From: an uncultured Pelagibacteraceae bacterium
GTDB taxonomy: Bacteria; Pseudomonadota; Alphaproteobacteria; Pelagibacterales; Pelagibacteraceae
Direction of reading: 5' to 3'
Assembly (NCBI GenBank): GCA_902605865.1
Contig: CACLEJ010000006.1
Span: 1 to 61,441 of the forward strand
DNA length: 61,441 nucleotides
This document shows, in pieces, positions 23,547 to 33,302 of the stretch (within the stretch, counting starts at the first letter, position 1; every line of letters begins with the position of its first letter). The notes under the pieces were generated by a model, which saw only the letters and a program-made list of their open reading frames with translations, searched no databases and was not told where the DNA came from. Position numbers and translations under genes: made by a program.

Positions 23547-24211
23547 TGTCCTATTTAAATTCTATACTGAATGATTCAAAAAAATTTGACAGTCCTTTCG
23601 TACATTGGGAATTAAACAAGCCTCTTACAGATGAACAAATAAATGAAATAGTTTCAGCCGATATCACCGATCCTGCAAAACATAATCTCAATTATGATGG
23701 TACTAGAGCCATAGATGGGGGAGAAGGAAATTTTAGAGAAGGTATTTCAGATGGTGGGAAGGCCTTAAAATTCAGATGTTTTGTCACCAAGGAAAATAGT
23801 AATGAATTCCCAGGACTCACCAGTCTAATTAAAGAACTTCAAAATAAAAAGACTTATCAAAAAATATCTGAATTAATCGATAAAGACCTTTCAAATTCCT
23901 ATGTAAGAGTCGAAGTAATTTGTGATCGAGAGGGCTTCTGGTTAAAGCCACATTGTGATATCAAAGAGAAACTTATGTCGTGCTTGTTATTTGTTAATAA
24001 ACATAATGAAAGTGAGGATTTAGGAACTGATTTTTATAATAATGATTTAAAACTAATAAAAACATTGCCTTATAAAGATAATTATGGATATTTTTTTTCA
24101 AGTGGACCAGATACTTGGCATGGAATGGAAAAAAAAGAAATAATTAAAGAGAGAAGATGTTTGCAAGTAAATTATGTTACTTTTAAAACTGATTGGAAGG
24201 TGGAAGATTAA
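23546..24211 (+). CDS. 2OG-Fe(II) oxygenase-like protein
   Basis: A 221-aa soluble protein. I do not recognise a named family, but the C-terminal half has a double-stranded beta-helix oxygenase pattern. LKPHCDIKEK supplies an HxD (about 136-138), WHGMEK a distal His (about 193) and RRCLQVNYV an Arg (about 203), matching the Fe(II) triad plus 2-oxoglutarate arginine. Target and reaction are unknown. It is translationally coupled to the ELM1-family gene upstream. Its stop is shared (TTAA) with the convergent Anbu gene. Confidence 0.7.
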   Translation: MSYLNSILNDSKKFDSPFVHWELNKPLTDEQINEIVSADITDPAKHNLNYDGTRAIDGGEGNFREGISDGGKALKFRCFVTKENSNEFPGLTSLIKELQNKKTYQKISELIDKDLSNSYVRVEVICDREGFWLKPHCDIKEKLMSCLLFVNKHNESEDLGTDFYNNDLKLIKTLPYKDNYGYFFSSGPDTWHGMEKKEIIKERRCLQVNYVTFKTDWKVED

Positions 24212-24933
24212 TCTTCCCAATCGAATCTAGGAAAAGTATCAAAGACTTTAAAAATTCCTTCAGACCAAGTATTACAAACTTTCGAATAATCATCATCATT
24301 TATACTTAGACACTTTAAAGATGCTAATTTATTTTCATCTTTTTTGTAAATTGCAAAATCAATGGGTGGGCCTACAGTTAAATCACTTTTTAAAGTTGAA
24401 TCCATCGAAATCAATGCACATCTTGAAGCGTCACCAATTGAAACATCTGGTTTAATAACTCTATCAAGAATTGGTTTTCCATATTTAACTTCACCGATAA
24501 CAAGATAAGGTTTGCTATCTGCAGGCCTAATGTAATTTCCTTGTGGATAAATAAGATACAGTTCTGGTTTTTGTCCTTTTATTTGTCCACCAATAATGAA
24601 AGTTGAACCTAAAAGTACATTATCAGTGTTAATTCCTTGAGGAGAAGAGTGCTCAATATTTAAAGATCCAACATACGAAGCGACTTGCTCAAAATCTTTG
24701 CAAGTATTTAAATTCATTATACCAGATGAACTTCCTAAATCTTTTTCGATTGATTTATAGACTGCCTGTGATGTTCCTAAATTTCCTGATGTAACAATTA
24801 CTATTGTTCTATCCCCAACATCATGCGTAAACATTTTAGAATATATATTTACGTTATCCAAACCAGCGTTAGTCCTGGAGTCTGATGCAAATACCAGTCC
24901 TTCGTTTGTTTTAATTCCTATACAATATGTCAT
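24208..24933 (-). CDS. Proteasome-type protease Anbu (ancestral beta subunit)
   Basis: A 241-aa Ntn-hydrolase related to HslV and proteasome beta subunits. After Met removal the N-terminal nucleophile is Thr2 (MTYCIGIKTNEGLVFASDSR); Asp18 and Lys33 complete the proteasome-type catalytic set. Anbu-specific stretches include DRTIVIVTSGNLGTSQAVY and GEVKYGKPILDRVI. Known Anbu proteins form helical assemblies and are usually clustered with an ATP-grasp, an alpha-E and a transglutaminase-like gene; here only the ATP-grasp partner is adjacent, divergently. Substrates are unknown. Confidence 0.92.
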   Translation of the reverse strand: MTYCIGIKTNEGLVFASDSRTNAGLDNVNIYSKMFTHDVGDRTIVIVTSGNLGTSQAVYKSIEKDLGSSSGIMNLNTCKDFEQVASYVGSLNIEHSSPQGINTDNVLLGSTFIIGGQIKGQKPELYLIYPQGNYIRPADSKPYLVIGEVKYGKPILDRVIKPDVSIGDASRCALISMDSTLKSDLTVGPPIDFAIYKKDENKLASLKCLSINDDDYSKVCNTWSEGIFKVFDTFPRFDWED

Positions 24934-25039
24934 AGGTAATTCTTATTTAAAAAAGCCACATTTTTCAAACATTTTACGACATAGCTGTTATTTGCTTTTA
25001 GCATTTGTTTTGCAAATTTATTTATTAAAAAATGTATGA

Positions 25040-26485
25040 ATGGTCACTCCATTCTGGAAAAACTATGATGCTAAGTCCGCATATGACGGATATTTGACAG
25101 AGGATAACAAACTTAGAAAGCATGCTAGAATTATGTCAGGTATTCTAGAAAGGCATGGTAAAAAAAAATTACAGGAAATTGAAAAAAATTGTCAAAGCAC
25201 AATAAGTGCTAGAGGTATAAATTTTAGAGTGTATGCTGCAAATAATAGAGCAGAGGAAAAAAAGTGGCCCCTAGACATCATTCCTAGAATCATACCAAAG
25301 TCTCAATGGAATAAAATATCAAGAGGATTAACCCAAAGGGTAAAAGCATTAAACTTATTTATTGATGATGTTTATAACAAGAAAAAAATTTTTAAGGATA
25401 AGGTTATACCTAGGGATTTGATATTTAATTCACCATACTATTTGAGAGAATGCGAAGGTTTTTCACCAAAGTATAAAGCTTGGGCAAACATTTCAGGTAT
25501 AGATTTAATAAGAAATTATAATGGAGAGTATTTAGTCCTCGAAGATAATTTACGTGTACCATCTGGTGTTTCATACATGTTAGAAAATAGAATGGTTATG
25601 AGGGATGTATTCCCAGAATTATTTACAAGGTATAAAGTTTCATCAGTTCATCAATATTCTAATAAACTTTACCAAAGTATGGTTGAGTGTATTCCAAAAA
25701 AAACAGATAATCCTCATATGGTTGTTTTGACACCAGGCATTTATAACTCTGCTTATTTTGAACACTCGTTCTTGGCTGAACAAATGGGAATAGCTCTTGT
25801 AGAGGGTAAAGATCTGTTTGTTGAAAATGATAATGTTTATATGAAAACTGTTAAAGGTAAATTAAAAGTTGATTGTATATATCGAAGATTAGATGACACA
25901 TTTCTTGATCCAAAAGTTTTTAACAAAAGTTCTCTTATTGGAGTGCCAGGATTATTTAAATGCTGGAAAAAAGGGAATGTTGGAATTATTAATGCAATTG
26001 GAACTGGTGTAGCTGATGATAAAGCTGTTTATGCTTATGTAAACAAAATGATTGTTTATTATTTAGGTGAACAACCAAAATTAAACCAAGTAGAAACGTT
26101 TTTATGTGAAAATAAAATTCACAGACAGCACGTCATTGAGAATATATCAAAGTTGGTTGTTAAACCTGCAAATGCCTCTGGAGGGTATGGGATAATGATA
26201 GGTCCTAAAGCTCCAAAAAAAGAGAGAGAGGAAATGGTAAAAAAAATAAAACAAAATCCTAGAGAATTTGTGGCTCAACCTTTGGAAATATTATCAACAA
26301 TTCCAACAATTTCTGAAAACGGAATAGAGCCTAGGCATTTAGATTTAAGACCGTTTATATTAAATGGCAAGTCTACTTATGTGACAATGGGAGGACTTAC
26401 TAGAGTTGCCCTAAGGAAAGGAAGTACTATTGTTAATAGTTCACAAGGTGGAGGTTCAAAAGACACAATGGTGGTTGAGACCTAA
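25040..26485 (+). CDS. Circularly permuted type 2 ATP-grasp protein
   Basis: A 481-aa COG2308-type protein. The characteristic sequence includes [107 protein letters not shown] and the C-terminal [24 protein letters not shown]-grasp folds usually catalyse carboxylate-amine ligation, and this family is linked to the Anbu protease in many genomes. Substrates are unknown. It is divergent from Anbu across 106 bp in which I see no clear promoter. Its stop overlaps the convergent carB by 4 nt (CTAA). Confidence 0.9.
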   Translation: MVTPFWKNYDAKSAYDGYLTEDNKLRKHARIMSGILERHGKKKLQEIEKNCQSTISARGINFRVYAANNRAEEKKWPLDIIPRIIPKSQWNKISRGLTQRVKALNLFIDDVYNKKKIFKDKVIPRDLIFNSPYYLRECEGFSPKYKAWANISGIDLIRNYNGEYLVLEDNLRVPSGVSYMLENRMVMRDVFPELFTRYKVSSVHQYSNKLYQSMVECIPKKTDNPHMVVLTPGIYNSAYFEHSFLAEQMGIALVEGKDLFVENDNVYMKTVKGKLKVDCIYRRLDDTFLDPKVFNKSSLIGVPGLFKCWKKGNVGIINAIGTGVADDKAVYAYVNKMIVYYLGEQPKLNQVETFLCENKIHRQHVIENISKLVVKPANASGGYGIMIGPKAPKKEREEMVKKIKQNPREFVAQPLEILSTIPTISENGIEPRHLDLRPFILNGKSTYVTMGGLTRVALRKGSTIVNSSQGGGSKDTMVVET

Positions 26486-29400
26486 TTTTCTTGAAGGGGT
26501 TTGACCTTTAATTTTTTTGTCTTTAGTGAGTTTATTGCCTCTAAAAATGAATAAGCTGTTGACATATTGGTACAATAAGGAATTTTGTTAGCCAAAGTTC
26601 CTCTTCTTAAAGCTAAAGCATCATTAATTCTGCTTTCACTATTTCCTCCACCTGTATTTATAACTAAAGCAATTTTTTTAGAATTTAAAACATCAACTAT
26701 ATGAGGTTTTCCACTACTTACCTTATTAATTTTTCTACATTTCATTCGATTTTTTTTTAATATATCTGCTGTTCCTTTAGTAGCTGATAATGTAAATCCA
26801 AGTTTTATAAGTCTTTGAGCGACACCAATAATTTCTTGTTTGTGAGAGTCTTTTACAGATAAAAATGCTAAACCTTTAGTAGGAAGCGAGTTTGCTGCTG
26901 CAATTTGACTTTTAGCAATTGCCATTCCAAAATCATCATCAAACCCCATCACTTCACCTGTTGATTTCATCTCTGGACCAAGTAATAGATCACTATCTGG
27001 GAATTTGTTAAAAGGAAACACAGCTTCTTTAACAGCAAATTTTTTATTCGTTTGATATTTTAATTTATATTTTGAAAGTTTTTCACCTGCCATTATTCTT
27101 GATGCAATTTTGGCTAATGGTATTCCATTAGCTTTTGATACAAATGGAACAGTTCTACTAGCTCTTGGATTTACTTCTATAACAAATATTTCATCTTTTT
27201 TAATTGCAAATTGAATATTTAAAAGTCCTTTAACTTTTAATGCTAAAGCTAATTTTCTTGTTTGAATTTTAATTTCTTTTAAAAGATTATCTTTGATAGA
27301 AACTGGAGGTAGACAACAAGCAGAGTCTCCAGAATGCACCCCCGCTTCTTCAATGTGCTGCATGATACCAGCAACATAAACATCTTTACCATCAGAGATA
27401 GCATCCACATCAACTTCCATTGCGTGATCTATAAATTTATCGATTAAAATAGGATTTTGTTCTGAAGCTTTAAAAGCCTCATTAATAAACTTTTTAAGTT
27501 GGCTTTTATCATGAACAATTTCCATTGCTCTTCCACCTAAAACATATGAAGGTCTAACAACAACAGGCAGTCCAATTTTTTCACTTATTTTAATTGCTTG
27601 ATCAAATTTGTTAGCAATTCCACTTTCTGCTTGTTTTAAATTTAATTTAATTAATAGATCTCTAAATCTATCTCTGTCCTCTGCAAGATCAATCGAAGTA
27701 TATTGAGTACCAAGTATTGGTAATTTATTTTCATGTAAGAATTTTGCCAATTTAATTGGAGTTTGACCCCCAAATTGAGCAATAACCCCTATAAGATTTC
27801 CTTTTGATTTTTCTTTAAGAATAATATTTTGAACGTATTCTTCAACCAATGGCTCAAAATAAAGTCTGTCACTGGTGTCATAATCAGTTGATACTGTTTC
27901 TGGATTGCAATTAACCATTATTGTTTCAAAGCCTGCTTCCTTTAAGGAAAAACTAGCCTGGCAACAACAATAATCAAACTCTATACCTTGACCAATTCTA
28001 TTTGGACCTCCTCCTAGTATTATTATTTTTTTCTTATTGGTTGGATCTGCTTCACACTCAGTATTTACTGAAAAATTTCTTTGGTATGTAGAGTACATAT
28101 ATGGCGTAAAGGACTTAAACTCTGCTGCGCAAGTGTCCACTTTTTTAAACACAGGTAAAACTTTAAGTGCAACCCTTTTAGATCTAACAATTTGTTCTTT
28201 TATTCCGGTGATTTTTGATAACTTTTTATCTGAAAAGCCAATAGATTTTATTCTATTAAATTCATTATATGTTTTAGGCAAACCTTTGTTTATTATATTT
28301 TTTTCTTCGTCTACTAAATCCTTAATTTGATTTAAGAACCAAGGATCAACTTTTGATAATTTATATATTTTATCTAATGAAATATTTTTTCTAAAAGCCT
28401 CAGCAATTAATAATAGTCTATTTGGAATATTAACTTTTAAATTTTTAATAATATCTTTTCTTGAGTAGTTAAAAAAATTATCCAATCCAGAAAATCCTGT
28501 TTCTAAAGATACCAAGGCTTTTTGAAAAGATTCTTTGAAGTTTCTTCCAATTGCCATTGCTTCACCAACAGATCTCATTGAAGTTCCAAGTACCGCTTTA
28601 GTATCTGAAAACTTTTCAAATGTAAATCTTGGTATTTTTGTAACAACATAATCAATTGTTGGTTCAAATGAAGCTGGAGTTACTTTTGTAATTTCATTTT
28701 TTAATTCATCTAAAGTGTATCCCACCGCAAGTTTGGCTGCTACTTTAGCAATTGGAAAGCCTGTTGCTTTTGATGCAAGAGCAGAGGATCTTGATACTCT
28801 TGGATTCATTTCTATTATAACCATTCTTCCATTTCTAGGATTTATCGCAAACTGAACATTTGATCCCCCCGTTTCAACTCCAATTTTTCTTAAGCAGGCA
28901 ATAGATGCATTTCTCATGACCTGGTATTCTTTATCGGTTAAGGTTAATGCTGGAGCAACTGTGATAGAGTCTCCAGTATGGATTCCCATTGGATCCACAT
29001 TCTCTATTGAACAAATTATTATGCAATTATCTTTTTTGTCTCTTACAACTTCCATTTCAAATTCTTTCCAGCCTTCTAACGACTCTTCGATTAAAACCTG
29101 ATTTTGAGGAGACTCATTCATCCCAGTTTTGACAAGTTTAAAGAAATCTTTTTTGTTTTTAGCGATACCTCCTCCCAAACCACCTAAAGTAAAAGATGGT
29201 CTAATTATTGCTGGCAATCCTACCTCCTTCAAACATTTAGCTGCATCTTTAAAGTGATTTATAATTCTTGATTTTGGCAGATCTAAATCAATGTCAGACA
29301 TATTTTTTCTAAATTTTTTGCGATCTTCAGCATTTTCAATTGCCTTAGACTTTGCGCCTATCAATTCGATTTTATATTTTTTAAGTAGTCCAGCTTTTTC

Positions 29401-29706
29401 AGCACTTATTGCTAAATTTAATGCGGTCTGCCCCCCCATTGTTGGTAAAATTGCGTTAGGTTTTTCTTTTTTAATGACTTCTTCTAAAACAGGAATTGTG
29501 ATGGGTTCAATATAGGTTTTATCAGCAACTCCAGGATCAGTCATGATAGTTGCAGGATTTGAATTTATTAAAACTACCTCAAAACCTTCATCTTTAAGAG
29601 CCTTACAAGCTTGTGTGCCCGAATAATCAAATTCACATGCTTGTCCAATTATTATTGGGCCTGCTCCAATAACTAATATCTTTTTAATGTCTTTTCTTTT
29701 TGGCAT
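26482..29706 (-). CDS. carB: Carbamoyl-phosphate synthase large subunit
   Basis: Produces carbamoyl phosphate for arginine and pyrimidine synthesis from bicarbonate, ATP and ammonia channelled from CarA. The 1074-aa protein has two homologous ATP-grasp halves: the first begins [23 protein letters not shown], the second [22 protein letters not shown]. Each half has its own Glu/Asn metal-site segment ([19 protein letters not shown] and [18 protein letters not shown]). The C-terminal MGS-like allosteric domain (about 935-1070) includes [11 protein letters not shown] and VINTGGG. It overlaps carA by 23 nt and is surely cotranscribed with it. Confidence 0.97.
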   Translation of the reverse strand: MPKRKDIKKILVIGAGPIIIGQACEFDYSGTQACKALKDEGFEVVLINSNPATIMTDPGVADKTYIEPITIPVLEEVIKKEKPNAILPTMGGQTALNLAISAEKAGLLKKYKIELIGAKSKAIENAEDRKKFRKNMSDIDLDLPKSRIINHFKDAAKCLKEVGLPAIIRPSFTLGGLGGGIAKNKKDFFKLVKTGMNESPQNQVLIEESLEGWKEFEMEVVRDKKDNCIIICSIENVDPMGIHTGDSITVAPALTLTDKEYQVMRNASIACLRKIGVETGGSNVQFAINPRNGRMVIIEMNPRVSRSSALASKATGFPIAKVAAKLAVGYTLDELKNEITKVTPASFEPTIDYVVTKIPRFTFEKFSDTKAVLGTSMRSVGEAMAIGRNFKESFQKALVSLETGFSGLDNFFNYSRKDIIKNLKVNIPNRLLLIAEAFRKNISLDKIYKLSKVDPWFLNQIKDLVDEEKNIINKGLPKTYNEFNRIKSIGFSDKKLSKITGIKEQIVRSKRVALKVLPVFKKVDTCAAEFKSFTPYMYSTYQRNFSVNTECEADPTNKKKIIILGGGPNRIGQGIEFDYCCCQASFSLKEAGFETIMVNCNPETVSTDYDTSDRLYFEPLVEEYVQNIILKEKSKGNLIGVIAQFGGQTPIKLAKFLHENKLPILGTQYTSIDLAEDRDRFRDLLIKLNLKQAESGIANKFDQAIKISEKIGLPVVVRPSYVLGGRAMEIVHDKSQLKKFINEAFKASEQNPILIDKFIDHAMEVDVDAISDGKDVYVAGIMQHIEEAGVHSGDSACCLPPVSIKDNLLKEIKIQTRKLALALKVKGLLNIQFAIKKDEIFVIEVNPRASRTVPFVSKANGIPLAKIASRIMAGEKLSKYKLKYQTNKKFAVKEAVFPFNKFPDSDLLLGPEMKSTGEVMGFDDDFGMAIAKSQIAAANSLPTKGLAFLSVKDSHKQEIIGVAQRLIKLGFTLSATKGTADILKKNRMKCRKINKVSSGKPHIVDVLNSKKIALVINTGGGNSESRINDALALRRGTLANKIPYCTNMSTAYSFLEAINSLKTKKLKVKPLQEN

Positions 29707-30877
29707 GTTTTTTTACATCTTGAATAAAGTTTTTGAACAAGTATTGACTATCTTGAGGTCCAGGATTTGCTTCTGGATGATACTGAACAGAAAAGACAGG
29801 TTTGTTTTTTAATTTAATTCCCTCAATAGTATCGTCAAAGAGTGACTTATGAGTAATTTGAATATTTTTAGATAAGCTTTTTTCCACAACAACAAATCCA
29901 TGATTTTGACTTGTAATCTCAACTGAATTATTCATAAAATTTTTGACTGGATGATTGGCACCTCTATGACCTAATTTCATTTTTTTTGTTTTTGCATTTA
30001 AAGCCAAAGCTAAAATTTGATGACCGAGGCAAATTCCAAATATAGGATAATTTAATTTAATTAATTTTTGAACCGTATCAATAGCATATTTACCAGTGGC
30101 TGCTGGATCTCCAGGCCCATTTGATAAAAAAATACCATCAGGTTTTAATTTCACAATTTCATCAGCAGTTAATTTACAAGAAACTACCCTTACCTCACAG
30201 TTATAATCTGAGAAATATCTTAAAATATTTTTCTTAATCCCATAATCAACTGCGATAATTTTAAATTTCTTTATTGGATTTTTTTTATATCCGACATTCT
30301 TTTTCCACGTTTTAAACCCTTTCCATATATAAGTTTTTTTTGTTGATACTTCTTTAGCAAGATCTAATCCATTTAAGCCAGGCCATTTAACTGACATATT
30401 GGTAAGTTTTTTAATATTAAATTTACCTTTTTTATTATTTGTAATAGTACCTTTTGGAGCACCTTTATCTCTAATAAAGTTTGTTAAGCTTCTAGTATCT
30501 AATCCAGTTAACCCAACAATTTGATTTTTTTTAAGCCATTTATCTAATGTCTGTAATGCTCTATAATTTGATGGAGAAGTAATTTCGGAATTAAATATTA
30601 CACCTTTCGTCCAAATTTTATCAGCCTCTAAATCCTCATTATTGGTTCCAACGTTTCCAATGTGAGGAAATGTAAAGTTTATAATTTGTCCAGCATAAGA
30701 TGGATCTGATATAATTTCCTGATATCCTGTTAAAGATGTGTTAAAACAAACCTCTCCGGTTGAAGTTCCCTCATATCCAAGCCCATAACCTTTAAAAATT
30801 AGCTTATTATCTAGAACTAAAATACCTGTAGGAAATGGAAGATTAATTGCAATTTTTGTTTTTTGTTTTTTGATCAA
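29684..30877 (-). CDS. carA: Carbamoyl-phosphate synthase small subunit (glutaminase)
   Basis: The glutamine amidotransferase subunit of CPSase. The N-terminal CarA domain shows [21 protein letters not shown]; the class I GATase domain has [11 protein letters not shown], the nucleophile Cys in [14 protein letters not shown] and the catalytic His/Glu in [14 protein letters not shown]. At 397 aa it is the standard size. No ATG is available at the N-terminus: an in-frame stop lies just upstream, and the only start consistent with the conserved N-terminus is TTG at 30877, which overlaps the TGA of a four-codon ATG minicistron (30887-30873). A good promoter lies about 20 bp upstream. Confidence 0.94.
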   Translation of the reverse strand: MIKKQKTKIAINLPFPTGILVLDNKLIFKGYGLGYEGTSTGEVCFNTSLTGYQEIISDPSYAGQIINFTFPHIGNVGTNNEDLEADKIWTKGVIFNSEITSPSNYRALQTLDKWLKKNQIVGLTGLDTRSLTNFIRDKGAPKGTITNNKKGKFNIKKLTNMSVKWPGLNGLDLAKEVSTKKTYIWKGFKTWKKNVGYKKNPIKKFKIIAVDYGIKKNILRYFSDYNCEVRVVSCKLTADEIVKLKPDGIFLSNGPGDPAATGKYAIDTVQKLIKLNYPIFGICLGHQILALALNAKTKKMKLGHRGANHPVKNFMNNSVEITSQNHGFVVVEKSLSKNIQITHKSLFDDTIEGIKLKNKPVFSVQYHPEANPGPQDSQYLFKNFIQDVKKHAKKKRH

Positions 30878-30898
30878 TTACAACTCATGAGTTAAAGG

Positions 30899-30927
30899 TC
30901 TATACAATAAAACCTTTTTTTGCGCAA
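30899..30927 (-). promoter_or_regulatory. Candidate sigma-70 promoter of carAB
   Basis: On the minus strand, TTGCGC (30927-30922), a 17-bp spacer and TATAGA (30904-30899). The predicted start of transcription is near 30892, giving a leader of only about 15 nt before the carA TTG. The -10 region lies within an AAAGGT/ACCTTT inverted repeat. No attenuator or PyrR-type structure can fit in so short a leader. Confidence 0.55.
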
Positions 30928-31000
30928 CACATCTAATGTATATTTTATAAAAAAAATATTTTTCTTTTTGAAGAATATTTTTAATACGCTAAGATTAAAT

Positions 31001-31465
31001 ATGTCATTAAGAGAAAGTATAGAGTCAGACTACAAAACAGCTTTAAAATCTAAAGATAAAAATAAAATATCAACTTACAGGTTAATATTATCTGGGATTA
31101 AGGATTTGGATATTAACAATAGATCTGGGGCCGAAAAAAAAGAGACTGATAATGAGGATATTAAGAAATTGTTAAAAAAAATGATTAAACAACGTAGCGA
31201 ATCAATTGAATTGTATAAAAAAAATAATCGTAAAGACCTCCAGGATATAGAAGAACAAGAAGTGAGTGTAATTAGTCAATACTTACCTAAACAAATTAGC
31301 GAAGAGGATACTAAGAAAATTTGTGAAGAAGTAATTAAAACAACGGGCGCAAACTCAATAAAGGATATGGGAAAAGTTATGGGTGAATTAAAGAAAAATA
31401 ATGCTGATAGTATTGATTTTTCTAAAGCGGGAGCAATTATAAAAGAATTATTAAATCAAAGATGA
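31001..31465 (+). CDS. yqeY: GatB/YqeY domain protein
   Basis: A 154-aa helical protein of the YqeY family, homologous to the C-terminal tail domain of GatB. A tRNA-related role is suggested but unproven. Typical features are SLRESIESDYKTALKSKDK, STYRLILSGIKDLDI, RKDLQDIEEQEVSVISQYLPKQ and the C-terminal IKDMGKVMGELKKN. The start was set at ATG 31001; an in-frame ATG at 30920 would add 27 residues with no family match. It is first in yqeY-dnaG-rpoD, the alphaproteobacterial form of the macromolecular synthesis operon (rpsU replaced), and overlaps dnaG by 4 nt. Confidence 0.9.
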   Translation: MSLRESIESDYKTALKSKDKNKISTYRLILSGIKDLDINNRSGAEKKETDNEDIKKLLKKMIKQRSESIELYKKNNRKDLQDIEEQEVSVISQYLPKQISEEDTKKICEEVIKTTGANSIKDMGKVMGELKKNNADSIDFSKAGAIIKELLNQR

Positions 31466-33237
31466 AATATCCTAAGGAGTACTTACAAGAAATAAAAACT
31501 AGGTTAAAAGTTTCAACTGTAGTTTCTAAAACTGTAAGCTTAAAAAAAAGAGGAAAGGAATATGTAGGTCTTTCACCATTTAAGACTGAAAAAACACCTT
31601 CATTTACAGTAAATGACGAGAAGGAATTTTATCATTGTTTTAGTACTGCTGAGCATGGAAATATTTTTGATTTTGTAATGAAAACGCAAAATCTTAAATT
31701 TGGTCAGTCAGTCAAATATTTAGCAAATTTAGCAGGGATGAGACCTTATACATTTTCAAAAGAGGATGAGATTAGAGAAGAAAAGTGGAACAAATATAAA
31801 TTGATATATGAAAAATATGTTGAATTTTATCATCAAGATCTTTTTAAAAACCCTTTAGCAAAAGAAGCAAAGGATTATTTAAAAAATAGAAATTTAACTA
31901 TTGAAGAAGTAAAGAAATTTAAAATTGGATATATCTCAAATGATGAAAACTTTAAAGAAGAGATTTTTAAGGAATTTACTGAAAGTGAAATCAAAGAAAC
32001 AGGATTATTTTATTTTGACGAAAATAAAAAAAAATATGTAGATAGGTTTAGAGATAGAGTAATTTTTCCAATAAATAATATTTCAGGTGATCCAATAGCT
32101 CTTGGCGGTAGAATATTAAAAGATAATAAGTACCTTGCTAAGTATATAAACTCACCAGAAACTCCATTTTTCAAAAAAGGATCTAATCTTTATAATCTAG
32201 ATTTTACAAGAAAACTTTCAAACAATATTGATAACATATTTCTTGTTGAAGGCTATATGGATGTGGTTGGTCTTAGTAAAAACAAAGTGGAAAATGTAGT
32301 TGCAAATCTGGGCACATCTTTAACTTCAAGACAAATATTAACTCTTAATCAATTTTTTCAACATATCACTGTTTGTTTTGATGGTGACGAAAGTGGATAT
32401 AAAGCAGCTTTAAGAGCAGCAGAAAATTCTATTATTGAATTAAAACCTGAAAAAGAAATTTCGTTTTTATTTTTACCTGACAAACATGATCCAGATAGTT
32501 TTGTAAATGAAAAGGGAAAGGATTTTTTTGAAAATTTTTCTAAAAGTAATTCTGTCCCTATACATAAATTTATATTTAATCATTACTCGAAAGAAATGAA
32601 TGACAACCCTTCGTCAAGAGCTACATTTGAAAAAAAAATTAGAACAATTGCATCTACGATTAAAGATGAATTTATCAAAAAATATGTACTTGAAGAATTC
32701 TTAGATAAAATTTCTGAGTTAACACCAAATACAAACTTTAAATATAAAAAAAATTATACCAAATCTACAAAATCACTTAGATCAACTCAGAATTATTATA
32801 ACGAAACAAAGTCTTTAACAGCTATTGATATTAAAGAGTTTTCTTTTCTATATATTTTACTGAAAAAACCTGAACTTATAAAAGAGAATTTAAATTTAAT
32901 AGAAAATGTAAAACTATTTAGCAGTGAAAATAAATTATTACTTGAAGAAATTATTAATCAAACAAATAATTTTGAAAATACTGACATTGAAAATTTGCAA
33001 ATTGACCAAGGTTTGTTAGAAAGGGTTTTTAAATATGCATCTATTAAGCATATATTAGTCAAAAGCTTAAATGATGACCAAAAAGTCCTTGAAATATTAT
33101 CTGAGTTAATAAGAGACCTTAAAAATTATGAGCTTGAATTAAGAATTGCAGATTTAGAATCAAGATTTTCAAAGGATTTAAGTGAGGCAACTTTTAATGA
33201 GTTAAAAGAGCTTAAAAAACTGCAAAAAATCAATTAA
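31462..33237 (+). CDS. dnaG: DNA primase with a degenerate zinc-finger domain
   Basis: Synthesises RNA primers at the replication fork. The catalytic TOPRIM core is intact: FLVEGYMDVVGLSKN (catalytic Glu), NVVANLGTSLT and VCFDGDESGYKAALRA (DGD), about 258-320. The N-terminal CHC2 region aligns well (GLSPFKTEKTPSFTVNDEKE, YHCFSTAEHGNIFDF), but the normal ligands C-x2-H...C-x2-C read Ser38, Lys41, Cys59, Thr62, so zinc cannot be bound in the usual way. The C-terminal helicase-binding domain is short and diverged. At 591 aa the length is normal. It lies between yqeY and rpoD. Confidence 0.95.
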   Translation: MKYPKEYLQEIKTRLKVSTVVSKTVSLKKRGKEYVGLSPFKTEKTPSFTVNDEKEFYHCFSTAEHGNIFDFVMKTQNLKFGQSVKYLANLAGMRPYTFSKEDEIREEKWNKYKLIYEKYVEFYHQDLFKNPLAKEAKDYLKNRNLTIEEVKKFKIGYISNDENFKEEIFKEFTESEIKETGLFYFDENKKKYVDRFRDRVIFPINNISGDPIALGGRILKDNKYLAKYINSPETPFFKKGSNLYNLDFTRKLSNNIDNIFLVEGYMDVVGLSKNKVENVVANLGTSLTSRQILTLNQFFQHITVCFDGDESGYKAALRAAENSIIELKPEKEISFLFLPDKHDPDSFVNEKGKDFFENFSKSNSVPIHKFIFNHYSKEMNDNPSSRATFEKKIRTIASTIKDEFIKKYVLEEFLDKISELTPNTNFKYKKNYTKSTKSLRSTQNYYNETKSLTAIDIKEFSFLYILLKKPELIKENLNLIENVKLFSSENKLLLEEIINQTNNFENTDIENLQIDQGLLERVFKYASIKHILVKSLNDDQKVLEILSELIRDLKNYELELRIADLESRFSKDLSEATFNELKELKKLQKIN

Positions 33238-33302
33238 ATAAAAATGAGAATCAAATAGATTTTTTTTAATTTAGCATTATATACATCCTGAACTTTTTTA
33301 TT

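Noticed and set aside
30892..30916. AAAGGT/ACCTTT hairpin followed by T's, first taken as a plus-strand terminator
   Set aside because: No plus-strand transcript needs ending here, and the same bases form the -10 and spacer of a well-spaced carA promoter on the minus strand.
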